Origin: Cetobacterium_A somerae | GTDB taxonomy: Bacteria; Fusobacteriota; Fusobacteriia; Fusobacteriales; Fusobacteriaceae | Direction: 5' to 3' (one strand) | NCBI RefSeq assembly: GCF_044784365.2 | Contig: NZ_CP173065.2 | DNA: 64,000 nucleotides | Part shown: piece by piece, positions 42,652-51,008 of the stretch | Layout of the letters: each line of letters opens with the position of its first letter | Numbering within the stretch: the stretch's first letter is position 1 | Program-made: the position numbers and the translations under genes | Notes under the pieces: generated by a model | The model's database searches: none | What the model was told of the DNA's origin: nothing | The model's input: the letters and a program-made list of their open reading frames with translations, nothing else

Positions 42652-43554
42652 TTGAAAAGAAATAAACTTAAGATTTTGAGAGAGTATATCTACATCTATA
42701 TAGGGACATTAATTGCTTCAATAGCCATAAATGCATTTTTAGTACCATCTAATTTAGCACCTGGTGGAGCAACAGGTCTTTCAATCTTAATAAATTATGT
42801 AACAGGAATACCTGTTGGAACGTTGATATTTATTATAAATATACCATTATTCATAATAGGAGTTAAAATTTTTGGAAGATCATATGGAGCTAAAACTTTA
42901 GCTGGAATTTCATTTTTATCTTTAAATGTTGAATTGATAAAAAAGGTTGTACCTGAAATAGATAAGGTTATAGACTTTACAAATCCTAGTAATATTTTTT
43001 TAGGAACTCTATACGGAGGACTTTTAATGGGAATAGGGTTAGGAACTGTTATAAAAAATGGTGGAACAACAGGTGGTAGCGATATAATTTCAGGAATTTT
43101 AAATAAATTTTTTAGAATTCCCATAGGTCAAGCATTGATACTGATAGATTCAACAGTAGTTTTATTAGCTGCATATATTTTTGGTGCAGAAAAAGCATTA
43201 TATGCCCTAATAAATTTATATGCAACAGGGATAGTTATAAATAAGTTAATAAATGGTTTAGGGAATGCTAAAATGGCATATATAGTAACTTCTGAAGTTG
43301 AAAAAGTACGAAAAATAATTGTTGAAGACTTAGGAAAAACAGGAAATTATTACCAAGCAGAAGCATTATATTCAAAAAGTAGAAGAGATGTGGTAACAAC
43401 AGTTCTTAGAAATAGAGAGATTTTTTTATTAAAAGAGCTTATAACAGAGGTTGATAAAGAGGCTTTTGTTGTTGTTTCAGACGTCCATGAGGTACTAGGA
43501 AGAGGTTATACTTTCGATATAGATAGTACTTTAAAAAATAGAAAGGAAAAATAA
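42652..43554 (+). CDS. YitT-family membrane protein (DUF161/DUF2179)
   Basis: The 300-residue protein has about five hydrophobic segments in its first 200 residues, with family blocks FLVPSNLAPGGATGLSILI and GGTTGGSDIISGILNK. A soluble C-terminal DUF2179 domain (about 215-290) has YYQAEALYSKSRRDVVTTVL and VVSDVHEVLGRGY. The family's role is unproven; transport or envelope sensing has been suggested. The TTG start (42652) is preceded by GGGGGA. Its stop shares a base with the next ATG (TAATG). Confidence 0.85.
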   Translation: MKRNKLKILREYIYIYIGTLIASIAINAFLVPSNLAPGGATGLSILINYVTGIPVGTLIFIINIPLFIIGVKIFGRSYGAKTLAGISFLSLNVELIKKVVPEIDKVIDFTNPSNIFLGTLYGGLLMGIGLGTVIKNGGTTGGSDIISGILNKFFRIPIGQALILIDSTVVLLAAYIFGAEKALYALINLYATGIVINKLINGLGNAKMAYIVTSEVEKVRKIIVEDLGKTGNYYQAEALYSKSRRDVVTTVLRNREIFLLKELITEVDKEAFVVVSDVHEVLGRGYTFDIDSTLKNRKEK

Positions 43555-44495
43555 TGAAAGAAATAAAGGAAAAGATAGACCAGAGCAATAATATAATTAT
43601 TGTAGGGCACGTAAATCCAGATGGAGATACAGTAGGAGCTGGATTAGCTCTTTTATTAGGACTTGAAAAAAAATATCCAGAAAAAAGAATAGATTTTGTT
43701 TTACAAGATGATGTTCCAAAAAATATCGCCTTTTTAAAAGGATGTGATAGAATAAAAAAAATAGAGGATGTTATAAATCCAAATTATGATTTAGCTATTT
43801 TTGTTGATTCTGCTACAATAGAAAGAGTAGGAAAAGTTGCAAAATTAATAGGGGATATATTTAAGATAAATATAGATCATCATATAAGTAATCCAAAATA
43901 TGGAGATATTAATATAGTAAAAGATATCTCTTCAACTTCGGAGATTATGTACTCAATTTTAAAAGATTTGGATATAGAAATTACTTTAGAGATGGGTGAA
44001 GCAATTTATTTAGGGTTGGTAAATGATACAGGAAATTTTGCTCATAGTAATGTAACAGACAAAACATTTTTAGTAGCTTCTGAATTAATGAGAATAGGTG
44101 TAAATAATAATAAAATTGTAAATGATTTTTTTAAAACAAAATCTTATGAAAGAATGAAAGTTTTAGGGAAAGCATTAAGCGAAATGGTATTTGTAGAGGA
44201 AAAAAAATTAATGTATTTCTATTTATCTTTTGAAGCATTAAAGAATTTAAATGCTATAAAAGATGATACAGAAGGAATTGTAGAAGAGTTAATTAACTAT
44301 AGTGGAAGCGAAGTTTCTCTTTTCCTAAGAGAGGAAGAAAGCGGAAAAATAAAAGGTAGTTTAAGAAGCAAGCATAATATAGATGTTAATAAAATAGCAG
44401 GAATTTTTGGTGGTGGAGGCCATATAAAGGCAGCAGGCTTCACAACTGAACTTTCATCAGAGGAAATTATAAAAAAAGTAGTAGAAAATTTATAA
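43554..44495 (+). CDS. DHH/DHHA1-family phosphoesterase (NrnA-like)
   Basis: The 313-residue protein has the DHH metal motifs VGHVNPDGDTVGAG, FVDSATIERVG, NIDHHISN and NDTGNFAHSN. The DHHA1 RNA-binding motif GGGGHIKAAGF is near the C terminus. NrnA-type enzymes degrade short oligoribonucleotides and may also hydrolyse pAp or cyclic-dinucleotide products. The exact substrate cannot be told from sequence. It follows the YitT-like gene with a one-base overlap and precedes sepF. Confidence 0.9.
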   Translation: MKEIKEKIDQSNNIIIVGHVNPDGDTVGAGLALLLGLEKKYPEKRIDFVLQDDVPKNIAFLKGCDRIKKIEDVINPNYDLAIFVDSATIERVGKVAKLIGDIFKINIDHHISNPKYGDINIVKDISSTSEIMYSILKDLDIEITLEMGEAIYLGLVNDTGNFAHSNVTDKTFLVASELMRIGVNNNKIVNDFFKTKSYERMKVLGKALSEMVFVEEKKLMYFYLSFEALKNLNAIKDDTEGIVEELINYSGSEVSLFLREEESGKIKGSLRSKHNIDVNKIAGIFGGGGHIKAAGFTTELSSEEIIKKVVENL

Positions 44496-44531
44496 ATAGT
44501 GTATAATTTTATAAAAAAGGAGGGTGTGTAA

Positions 44532-44852
44532 ATGGCAGATTTTGATATAATTTTTTTAAAACCCACTAGATTTGAGGATTGTTTAAAATGTGTAGAGCAT
44601 ATAAAATCTGAAAAGATAGTTCATATAAATTTATGTGATTTAGATTCTGAGAAATCTCAGAGAGTTCTAGATTTTATTAGTGGGGCTGTACATATACAAG
44701 AGGGACAAATAATTAATCCTGGAGATAAAATATATTGTTCAATTCCAAAAAATAAATCATATGAGTTAGATTATAAAGAGTTATCAAATAATATAACAAA
44801 TCCAAGATTTGATGAAGAGGAAGAGATTATTCCAAGATATCATAGAAGATAG
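44532..44852 (+). CDS. sepF: SepF-like cell division protein
   Basis: The 106-residue protein matches the SepF C-terminal core: KPTRFEDCLKCVEHIKSEK, then IVHINLCDL, the signature QRVLDFISGAVHIQEG, and the closing IYCSIPKNKSYEL. SepF polymers tether FtsZ to the membrane. The usual N-terminal amphipathic membrane anchor and linker are absent, so this is a short form. A TATAAT (44502-44507) and AAGGAGGGTG lie directly upstream. It ends at a strong terminator. Confidence 0.82.
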   Translation: MADFDIIFLKPTRFEDCLKCVEHIKSEKIVHINLCDLDSEKSQRVLDFISGAVHIQEGQIINPGDKIYCSIPKNKSYELDYKELSNNITNPRFDEEEEIIPRYHRR

Positions 44853-44854
44853 AT

Positions 44855-44885
44855 AAAAAAGGGACTTTAAAAAGTCCCTTTTTTT
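44855..44885 (+). terminator. Intrinsic terminator after sepF
   Basis: GGGACTT (44861-44867) pairs with AAGTCCC (44872-44878), extended by A/T pairs and followed by a 7-T run. Confidence 0.9.
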
Positions 44886-44930
44886 ACACTAAGATATTTT
44901 TAGTTTTTTATTTAATCAGCCAATAAAAAA

Positions 44931-45048
44931 GCTTGGCAACTACCTATCCTCCCAGGGGGCTGCCCCCCAAGTACTTTCGGCGTTTACGGGCTTAACTTCC
45001 AGGTTCGAAATGTTACTGGGTGTACCTCCGTAGCTATCGTTGCCAAGC
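44931..45048 (-). rRNA. rrf: 5S ribosomal RNA, solitary gene
   Basis: The minus strand carries a complete 5S rRNA of about 118 bases. The 10-base terminal arms (GCTTGGCAAC / GTTGCCAAGC) pair perfectly, and the conserved CTGGAAGTTAAGCCC and CATTTCGAACCTGG regions are present. No 16S or 23S lies next to it: the upstream neighbour is clpB, ending at its own terminator. A promoter is placed so that the predicted start falls on the first base of the mature RNA. The terminal stem is followed by six T, so it may double as a terminator. Confidence 0.97.
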
Positions 45049-45054
45049 TATATA

Positions 45055-45083
45055 ATAATACCATTTTTTTTATAAAATGTCAA
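45055..45083 (-). promoter_or_regulatory. Dedicated promoter of the solitary 5S gene
   Basis: On the minus strand TTGACA (45078-45083), a 17-bp spacer and TGG-TATTAT (-10 at 45055-45060). The expected start, about 7 bases beyond, is 45048, the 5' end of 5S. Confidence 0.85.
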
Positions 45084-45084
45084 C

Positions 45085-45111
45085 AAAAAAAATGGACCGA
45101 AGTCCATTTTT
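45085..45111 (-). terminator. Intrinsic terminator of clpB
   Basis: On the minus strand ATGGAC and GTCCAT pair around a TTCG tetraloop (45098-45101) with A/T extensions and an 8-T tract. The tract ends one base before the 5S -35 element. Confidence 0.9.
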
Positions 45112-45112
45112 C

Positions 45113-47683
45113 TTAATGAATAATATTAAAGATAAGCTCTTCATCTTTATAATCAACTTCAACAGTTTCTCTCTCTTTAACATCTCCTTTTAAGATGATT
45201 TTAGCTATTTCAGTTTCAATATATTTTTGAATATATCTTCTTAATGGTCTAGCACCAAATTGAGGATCATATGCAGTTTTAGCTAAAAATTCAGCAGCAT
45301 TATCAGTAATTTTAAAGTTGATTTTTCTATCTTTTAATTTATTTTCTAAAGCTTTTAAAAGTTGACGAACAATGTTTTTAATCTCTTTAAGTCCAAGACC
45401 TCTAAATATTATAGTTTCATCTATTCTATTTAAAAATTCAGGTCTAAAATTAGAAAGAAGCATTTGATTAATATTAAATCTAGTTTCCTCTTTTAAACTA
45501 GGGTCTTCTAAAATTAAATGACTTCCAATATTAGATGTCATAATAATTAAAGTATTTTTAAAGTCAACAACTTTTCCTTGCCCATCAGTTAATCTACCAT
45601 CATCTAAAACCTGTAAAAGTATATTGAAAGTATCAGGATGAGCTTTTTCAATTTCATCAAAAAGAATAACAGAGTATGGTTTTCTTCTAACGGCTTCAGT
45701 TAACTGTCCACCCTCTTCATAACCAACATATCCTGGAGGGGCACCAATTAATCTAGTAACCGAGAACTTATCCATATATTCACTCATATCTATTCTTATT
45801 ACATTTTCTTCGTCATCAAATAGGAAGTAAGCTAGAGATTTAGCTAAGTAAGTTTTACCAACACCAGTAGGTCCTAAGAATACAAAAGATCCAATTGGTC
45901 TATTTGGGTCTTTAAGACCAGCACGAGCTCTTAAAATAGTCTCAGATACGGCTTTAACAGCTTCTTCTTGTCCAATAACTCTAGCATTTAAGTTATCTTC
46001 TAATTTTAAAAGTTTCTCCTTTTCACTTTCCATAAGTTTAGAAAGTGGAATACCTGTCCATTTAGATATAACCTCTGAAATTTCTTCAACTCCAACTTCT
46101 TGTTTAACAAGTCTATTAATTGGAACTTCTTCAAGACGTTCTTGCTCTTGTACAAGTTCTTTTTCAAGAGTAGCTAATTTACCATATTTCAATTCAGCTA
46201 ATCTATTTAAATCGTATTTTCTTTCAGCTTCTAAAATTTCAAGCTTAACTTTTTCAATTTCAGCTTTAATATCTTTAACTTTATTTAAATCTTGTTTTTC
46301 ATTTTCCCATTGTGCTTTTAAAAGTGATTTCTGTTCTGTTAAACTAGAAAGTTCTTTTTCTAAAATTTCTAGTCTTTCCTTAGAATATGGATCAGTTTCT
46401 TTTTTTAGAGCTTCTTTTTCAATTTCTAATTGCATAACTTTTCTTGTTAATTGGTCTAACTCTTCTGGCATAGAGTCCATCTCAGTTCTAATCATAGCTG
46501 CAGCTTCATCTATAAGGTCAATTGCTTTATCAGGTAATTGTCTATCAGGAATATATCTGTGACTAAGAACGGCGGCCTCAACAATAGCACCGTCAGTTAT
46601 TCTTATACCATGGTAAACTTCAAATTTCTCCTTGATACCTCTTAAAATAGAGATTGTGTCTTCAACAGTTGGTTCATTAACCATAACTACTTGAAAACGT
46701 CTCTCTAAAGCTGGATCTTTTTCAATATATTTTCTATATTCATCTAATGTTGTTGCTCCAATAACTTTTATTTCTCCTCTTGCTAACATAGGTTTTAATA
46801 AGTTACCGGCATCCATAGCACCATCAGATTTTCCAGCTCCAACGATTGTATGTATTTCATCTATAAATAGAATAATTTCACCGTTAGAATCTTCTACTTC
46901 TTTTAAAACAGCTTTTAAACGCTCTTCAAATTCTCCTCTAAACTTAGCACCAGCAATTAGTGAACCCATATCCAAAGAGAAAACCTTTTTATTTTTTAAA
47001 GAATCTGGAACGTCTCCATTTAATATTCTTTGTGCGAAACCTTCAGCAATAGCAGTTTTACCTACTCCAGGTTCACCAATTAATACAGGATTGTTCTTAG
47101 TTCTTCTAGAAATAATTTGGATAGTTCTTCTAATTTCACTATCACGACCTATAATAGGGTCAATTTTACCTTGACGAGCTAATTCAACTAAATCTCGACC
47201 ATACTTTTCTAAAACTTCATACTTAACTTCAGGATTAGGAGAATCAACTTTTTTATTTCCTCTAATCTCTAAAATAGTTTTTTCAAATAGAATACGGTCA
47301 ATTCCTAATTTTGCTAAAAAACTAGTGTTGTCAAGTAAAGAGAGAAATATATGTTCTACACTAATATATGAGTCTCCCATTAATTGCATAAGTTTTTGAG
47401 CTTCCATTAAAATTTCATTTGTTTTAGAGTCTAATCCAATTGAAGTATTAGTAGCTCCTTGAATTTTTGGAAGTTTATTACAAAGATCTTCTAAACTATT
47501 TTGTAAAGAATTTGTATTAACTCCCATTTTTGTTAAAACTCTAACAATTAATCCCTCTTTATGAGCAACTAAAGCTAGTGCTAAAATTTCGGGTTTAATG
47601 CTTTGCTGCATATAAGTTTGAGCAATAGTTTGTGCATCAGTTAATGCAAGCATCGAGTTTTCTGTAAAATTATTCGGATTCAT
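45113..47683 (-). CDS. clpB: ClpB disaggregase (AAA+ chaperone)
   Basis: ClpB pulls polypeptides out of aggregates with DnaK. The 856-residue protein has an N-terminal Clp_N domain, a first AAA+ domain (Walker A GEPGVGKTAIAEG), a middle coiled-coil domain (about 400-520), and a second AAA+ domain (Walker A LGPTGVGKTYLAKSL, then MSEYMDKFSVTRLIG and YEEGGQLTEAVRR). There is no ClpP-binding tripeptide loop of the ClpA type; the middle domain identifies ClpB. I start it at the ATG at 47683, where AGAGGTGAT is a good ribosome site; an in-frame GTG (47692) lies inside that site. It follows the Cys-rich gene in one operon. Confidence 0.95.
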   Translation of the reverse strand: MNPNNFTENSMLALTDAQTIAQTYMQQSIKPEILALALVAHKEGLIVRVLTKMGVNTNSLQNSLEDLCNKLPKIQGATNTSIGLDSKTNEILMEAQKLMQLMGDSYISVEHIFLSLLDNTSFLAKLGIDRILFEKTILEIRGNKKVDSPNPEVKYEVLEKYGRDLVELARQGKIDPIIGRDSEIRRTIQIISRRTKNNPVLIGEPGVGKTAIAEGFAQRILNGDVPDSLKNKKVFSLDMGSLIAGAKFRGEFEERLKAVLKEVEDSNGEIILFIDEIHTIVGAGKSDGAMDAGNLLKPMLARGEIKVIGATTLDEYRKYIEKDPALERRFQVVMVNEPTVEDTISILRGIKEKFEVYHGIRITDGAIVEAAVLSHRYIPDRQLPDKAIDLIDEAAAMIRTEMDSMPEELDQLTRKVMQLEIEKEALKKETDPYSKERLEILEKELSSLTEQKSLLKAQWENEKQDLNKVKDIKAEIEKVKLEILEAERKYDLNRLAELKYGKLATLEKELVQEQERLEEVPINRLVKQEVGVEEISEVISKWTGIPLSKLMESEKEKLLKLEDNLNARVIGQEEAVKAVSETILRARAGLKDPNRPIGSFVFLGPTGVGKTYLAKSLAYFLFDDEENVIRIDMSEYMDKFSVTRLIGAPPGYVGYEEGGQLTEAVRRKPYSVILFDEIEKAHPDTFNILLQVLDDGRLTDGQGKVVDFKNTLIIMTSNIGSHLILEDPSLKEETRFNINQMLLSNFRPEFLNRIDETIIFRGLGLKEIKNIVRQLLKALENKLKDRKINFKITDNAAEFLAKTAYDPQFGARPLRRYIQKYIETEIAKIILKGDVKERETVEVDYKDEELIFNIIH

Positions 47684-47714
47684 AAATATCACCTCTTAAT
47701 AAAAGATAATTAAA

Positions 47715-48017
47715 TTATTTTAAGCTGATTATTTTGTCCTCTTCTCCAATCTCTTTTAGATGTTCGTTTCTAACAATTTCAATGACTTCCATCATTTTCT
47801 TTTGTATATGATCGTAACCAACATCTTTTATATGAGGAAGAATGCAGTCAGAACAATCTTTAATTCCACCAGCTGTATATTTATACTTACCTCCGCACTC
47901 ATTTCCTAGCATATAAAGTGGACAATAACAAAATAAGCAGTTAAAGTTCTCAGTATTCTCCATTTTATGACATGGAAAAAATTCACAATTTTTATTTTGA
48001 TTAAATTTATAGTTCAT
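47715..48017 (-). CDS. Cysteine-rich small domain protein
   Basis: The 100-residue protein carries about ten cysteines in its first 72 residues, in the order CEFFPCH, FNCLFCYCPLY, CGG and CSDCILPH. This matches the 'cysteine-rich small domain' family, whose function is unknown; metal binding is likely from the pattern. The ATG at 48017 has GGGAGG upstream; an in-frame TTG (48029) is less likely. It starts the operon with clpB, whose gene follows after 31 bases, and has its own promoter with an inverted repeat. Confidence 0.82.
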   Translation of the reverse strand: MNYKFNQNKNCEFFPCHKMENTENFNCLFCYCPLYMLGNECGGKYKYTAGGIKDCSDCILPHIKDVGYDHIQKKMMEVIEIVRNEHLKEIGEEDKIISLK

Positions 48018-48052
48018 AATACCTCCCAAAAAAATAAAAAACCTATATCTAA

Positions 48053-48084
48053 AATATACTACTCTTGAATAATTAAATCAAGAG
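48053..48084 (-). promoter_or_regulatory. Promoter of Cys-rich-clpB operon with overlapping inverted repeat
   Basis: On the minus strand TTGATT (48076-48081), a 17-bp spacer and TATATT (48053-48058). The -35 is covered by a perfect inverted repeat, CTCTTGA (48062-48068), 9 bases, TCAAGAG (48078-48084). The 7-N9-7 geometry resembles the HrcA/CIRCE layout, although the arm sequence is different. It is a candidate operator for heat-shock control. Confidence 0.6.
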
Positions 48085-48091
48085 AAATAAA

Positions 48092-48129
48092 CAAAAAAAC
48101 AGTCTAAATAAAAAATTTAGACTGTTTTT
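48092..48129 (-). terminator. Terminator of the ABC transporter-DUF1385 operon
   Basis: A 13-bp perfect stem (48097-48109 with 48115-48127) has a 5-base loop and T-rich sequence on both sides. Confidence 0.88.
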
Positions 48130-48148
48130 AAATGTTTAATATATAATA

Positions 48149-49057
48149 TTAATACACTTCTATAGCATTTTCAACAGGTTCATTTAAAACTACCTTAATA
48201 GCAACAATAGCTACTTCTAATTGCTGAAGATCAGGTTCTTTTGTTGTTATTCTTTGAAGAGCCATTCCAGGTGCAGCAATTAATTTAACTAACCAGTTAT
48301 CCAAATGATTACTAGTGTATCTTTGAAGTTCATAAGATATACCTGCTATTAGAGGCATAAAAAGAACTCTTAAAATAACTTTAGTAAAAAGTTTTGTTAC
48401 AAAACTAGTTGGAGGAGGTAGTATAAAATCAAGACCAGTAAAAACAATAATTGCAATAAACATAACAATTAATAAAAAACTAGTACCACATCTAGGATGT
48501 AGTGTTGTAAATTTCTTTGCATTTTCAGGAGTTAATTCTAAATGCTGCTCGTATGCATAAATTGATTTATGTTCAGCACCATGATATTGAAAAACTCTTT
48601 GAATATCTTTTGAAAAAGAGATTAAAAATATATATAACACAAAGAATGAAAGTCTTAAACCAGCTTCTAAAAGATTACTATGAATTTTATTATCTCTAAA
48701 TAAAAAACTACTTATAACAGAGGGAAGAACAATAAAAAGACCAATTCCCAAAGCTAAAGAAACAATGGTAGTCATAACAGCCTCTTTTTGAGATAATTGC
48801 TCTTCTTCCACTTCAGCTTGATTAGCTGAAAAAGTAAGCTCCTTAACTCCTAATACTAAAGAGTCAAATAGAGTTATTGCACCTCTGATAAAAGGGATAG
48901 TAGAAAGTTTATTTCTACTTTTCGATATTTTTGTTTTTTTATAAACTATATCACCATTGGGTTTTCTAACAGCTGTAGCAAGAAGATCTGCATTTCTCAT
49001 CATAACTCCCTCTATAACTGCTTGTCCACCTACGCTTGAAAATTTTTCTTTACTCAT
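48149..49057 (-). CDS. DUF1385 (YqhQ-like) membrane protein
   Basis: The 302-residue protein has the DUF1385 start SVGGQAVIEGVMMRNADLLA, four hydrophobic segments, and the HGAEHKSIYAYE and TLHPRCGTSF blocks with conserved His and Cys. The family is of unknown function; the His/Cys pattern suggests metal binding in the membrane. An ATG at 49057 with GGTGA upstream is preferred; ATG 49066 is in frame. It lies 21 bases after the end of the permease gene, so it is probably the last gene of that operon. Confidence 0.85.
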   Translation of the reverse strand: MSKEKFSSVGGQAVIEGVMMRNADLLATAVRKPNGDIVYKKTKISKSRNKLSTIPFIRGAITLFDSLVLGVKELTFSANQAEVEEEQLSQKEAVMTTIVSLALGIGLFIVLPSVISSFLFRDNKIHSNLLEAGLRLSFFVLYIFLISFSKDIQRVFQYHGAEHKSIYAYEQHLELTPENAKKFTTLHPRCGTSFLLIVMFIAIIVFTGLDFILPPPTSFVTKLFTKVILRVLFMPLIAGISYELQRYTSNHLDNWLVKLIAAPGMALQRITTKEPDLQQLEVAIVAIKVVLNEPVENAIEVY

Positions 49058-49078
49058 TGTCACCATCCATAAATTTAA

Positions 49079-49959
49079 TTAGATTGTATTTTTGTCATAA
49101 GGTTTTCCAGAAGCACTTGGTGCAACTGCTTTTCCAACCACTCCAGCAAGAGCTAGAAGAGTTAATAAGTATGGAATCATTTGAATGAACTGTGGAGGAA
49201 TAAATGTTACATATTGTTGAATAACAGTTTGAGCTGCATCTGCAAATCCAAATAATAAACTAGCAAATAGAACACCTTTTGGTTTCCACTTTCCAAAACA
49301 AGAGCAGCAAGAGCAATAAATCCTCTTCCAGCTGACATCTCTTTTGAAAACTGACTAAGAGCTCCAATAGCTAAATATGTTCCACCAAGACCAGCAAAAA
49401 CACCAGACATAACAACACCAAAATATCTAACTTTAGCAACACTAATACCAACAGTATCAGCAGCTAAAGGATACTCTCCAACGGCTCTCATTCTAAGACC
49501 AGTAACTGTTTTATATAAAAAGTAACCAGACCAAATAGCTAATCCGTAAATAATATAAATTAATAAAGAGAAGTCAAATAGTAATGGAATTCTAGTTGCA
49601 GATGGACTATTAGATGCTTGTTCAAATAGAACTCTTAGCATGAAAATAGTGAATCCAGATGCAAAAAGGTTGATAGCAACACCAGATACAGTTTGATTAC
49701 CTCTATATTTAATACTTATTATAGCATGAACTAGAGCAATTAATCCACCAGATATAGCACCAGCTAAAATTCCTAGAACCCAACTTCCTGTATAATAAGA
49801 AACAACAGCTGAAGAGAAAGCACCAATAAGCATCATTCCCTCAAGACCAATATTAACAACTCCACAAACTTCAGAAAACATACCACCAATAGCTGTTATA
49901 AGAATTGGAGCAGCTTGTCTGATTGTGGCTAAAATTAAACTTATAATAATACTTACCAT
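49079..49959 (-). pseudogene. Nucleoside ABC transporter permease 2 (NupQ-like), single-base frameshift
   Basis: The zero frame from 49959 encodes the family's membrane helices up to GRGFIALAALV and then becomes unrelated sequence, stopping at 49207. In the -1 frame the expected C terminus follows: GKWKPKGVLFASLLFGFADA, then TVIQQYVTFIPPQFIQMIPY, ending at TAA 49079-49081. The break is in a 4-T run (49295-49298, A on the plus strand) where five would keep the frame. The restored protein would be 293 residues, normal for this permease. The site is not a good ribosomal slippery sequence, so a sequencing error or a recent mutation is more likely than programmed frameshifting. Confidence 0.85.
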
Positions 49960-51008
49960 TACTCAGCTCCTCCTTTTGAACCTTTTTCCAACCAAGATCT
50001 AATCATATTTTCAGCAGCAATTAATAAAATAATAATTGCTTGAATCATTATGACCATTTGACTTGGAATACTTGTATTAAATTGCATAGCTCTACCACCA
50101 ACTCTAAGAGCAGCAAATAAAATAGCAGCCAATAAAGCACCGATAGGAGTATTTTTACCAAGAAGAGCAACTGCAATTCCATCAAATCCATAAGTAGCAG
50201 TTAATCCTGTCTTATAAGCATATTGACCAACACCACCAAGAACTCTTTCAACACCACCAAGACCAGCAAGGAATCCTGATATACCAAGAGTTAAAATGAT
50301 GATTTTTTTTACATTTATTCCATTATTTTCAGCAGCAGTAGGATTAAAACCAACAGCTTTAATATGATATCCTAAAACTGTTTTTTCTAAAATAAACCAA
50401 ACTAAAAATACTGCAACTAAGGCAAGAATAAATCCATAATTTAAAGGAACTCTAACATCTAATAATTTTCCTAGTCTTGCAGCTTCAGCAACTGCAGGAG
50501 TTTGAGGATTAAATCCAGGAGCCTTTAGTGGATAGTTTAAACAGTACTGCTCAAAACTAACTGCAATATAGTTAAGCATGATTGTAGATATAACCTCATG
50601 AACTCCAAGTTCAGCTTTTAACCAACCAGCAATTGCAGCCCAAAGGAAACCAGCTAATCCACCAATTAATAATATAACAAAAACATTGCTTATAAAGATA
50701 TTAGCAACAAAACCACCAAGGGCAGCAGCAGTAAGACCTGCCATAGTCATCTGACCTTGAGCACCAATGTTAAACATACCACCTTTAAATGCAACTAAAA
50801 CTCCAAGTCCAGTAAAAATAAGAGGAGTCGCTTCTAAAAGTGTTCTTGCAATAGGAGTAAGTCCGTCGAAGGCTCCAGTAAATAAGTAATAATAAGCTTT
50901 TACAGGATTTTCACCCATATATAGAATAATACCTGCACCAATTAATAAAGCTAATAAAACTGCTATAATAGGAACAAGAATATTTAAAACCTTTTTGTTT
51001 TTAATCAA
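49959..51008 (-). CDS. Nucleoside-type ABC transporter permease 1 (NupP-like)
   Basis: This permease of a BMP-lipoprotein-type (purine/nucleoside) importer has about ten hydrophobic segments and the typical TGAFDGLTPIARTLLEATPL and FNIGAQGQMTMAGLTA blocks, plus NGINVKKIIILTLGISGFLAG. I start it at TTG 51008, preceded by GGGTGG at 5-base spacing, giving 349 residues and an 8-base overlap with the ATPase gene. An ATG at 51047 is in frame but poorly preceded. It couples to the second permease by a one-base overlap. No substrate-binding lipoprotein gene was seen nearby. Confidence 0.9.
   Translation of the reverse strand: MIKNKKVLNILVPIIAVLLALLIGAGIILYMGENPVKAYYYLFTGAFDGLTPIARTLLEATPLIFTGLGVLVAFKGGMFNIGAQGQMTMAGLTAAALGGFVANIFISNVFVILLIGGLAGFLWAAIAGWLKAELGVHEVISTIMLNYIAVSFEQYCLNYPLKAPGFNPQTPAVAEAARLGKLLDVRVPLNYGFILALVAVFLVWFILEKTVLGYHIKAVGFNPTAAENNGINVKKIIILTLGISGFLAGLGGVERVLGGVGQYAYKTGLTATYGFDGIAVALLGKNTPIGALLAAILFAALRVGGRAMQFNTSIPSQMVIMIQAIIILLIAAENMIRSWLEKGSKGGAE

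Noticed and set aside
42795..43124. A 109-codon minus-strand frame inside the YitT-like gene
   Set aside because: It is antisense to a well-supported membrane-protein gene, is Pro/Ile-rich low-complexity shadow sequence, and has no ribosome site.
49291..49300. Programmed frameshifting in the nucleoside permease
   Set aside because: The site GTT TTG does not allow tandem re-pairing in the -1 frame; an indel is the simpler reading.
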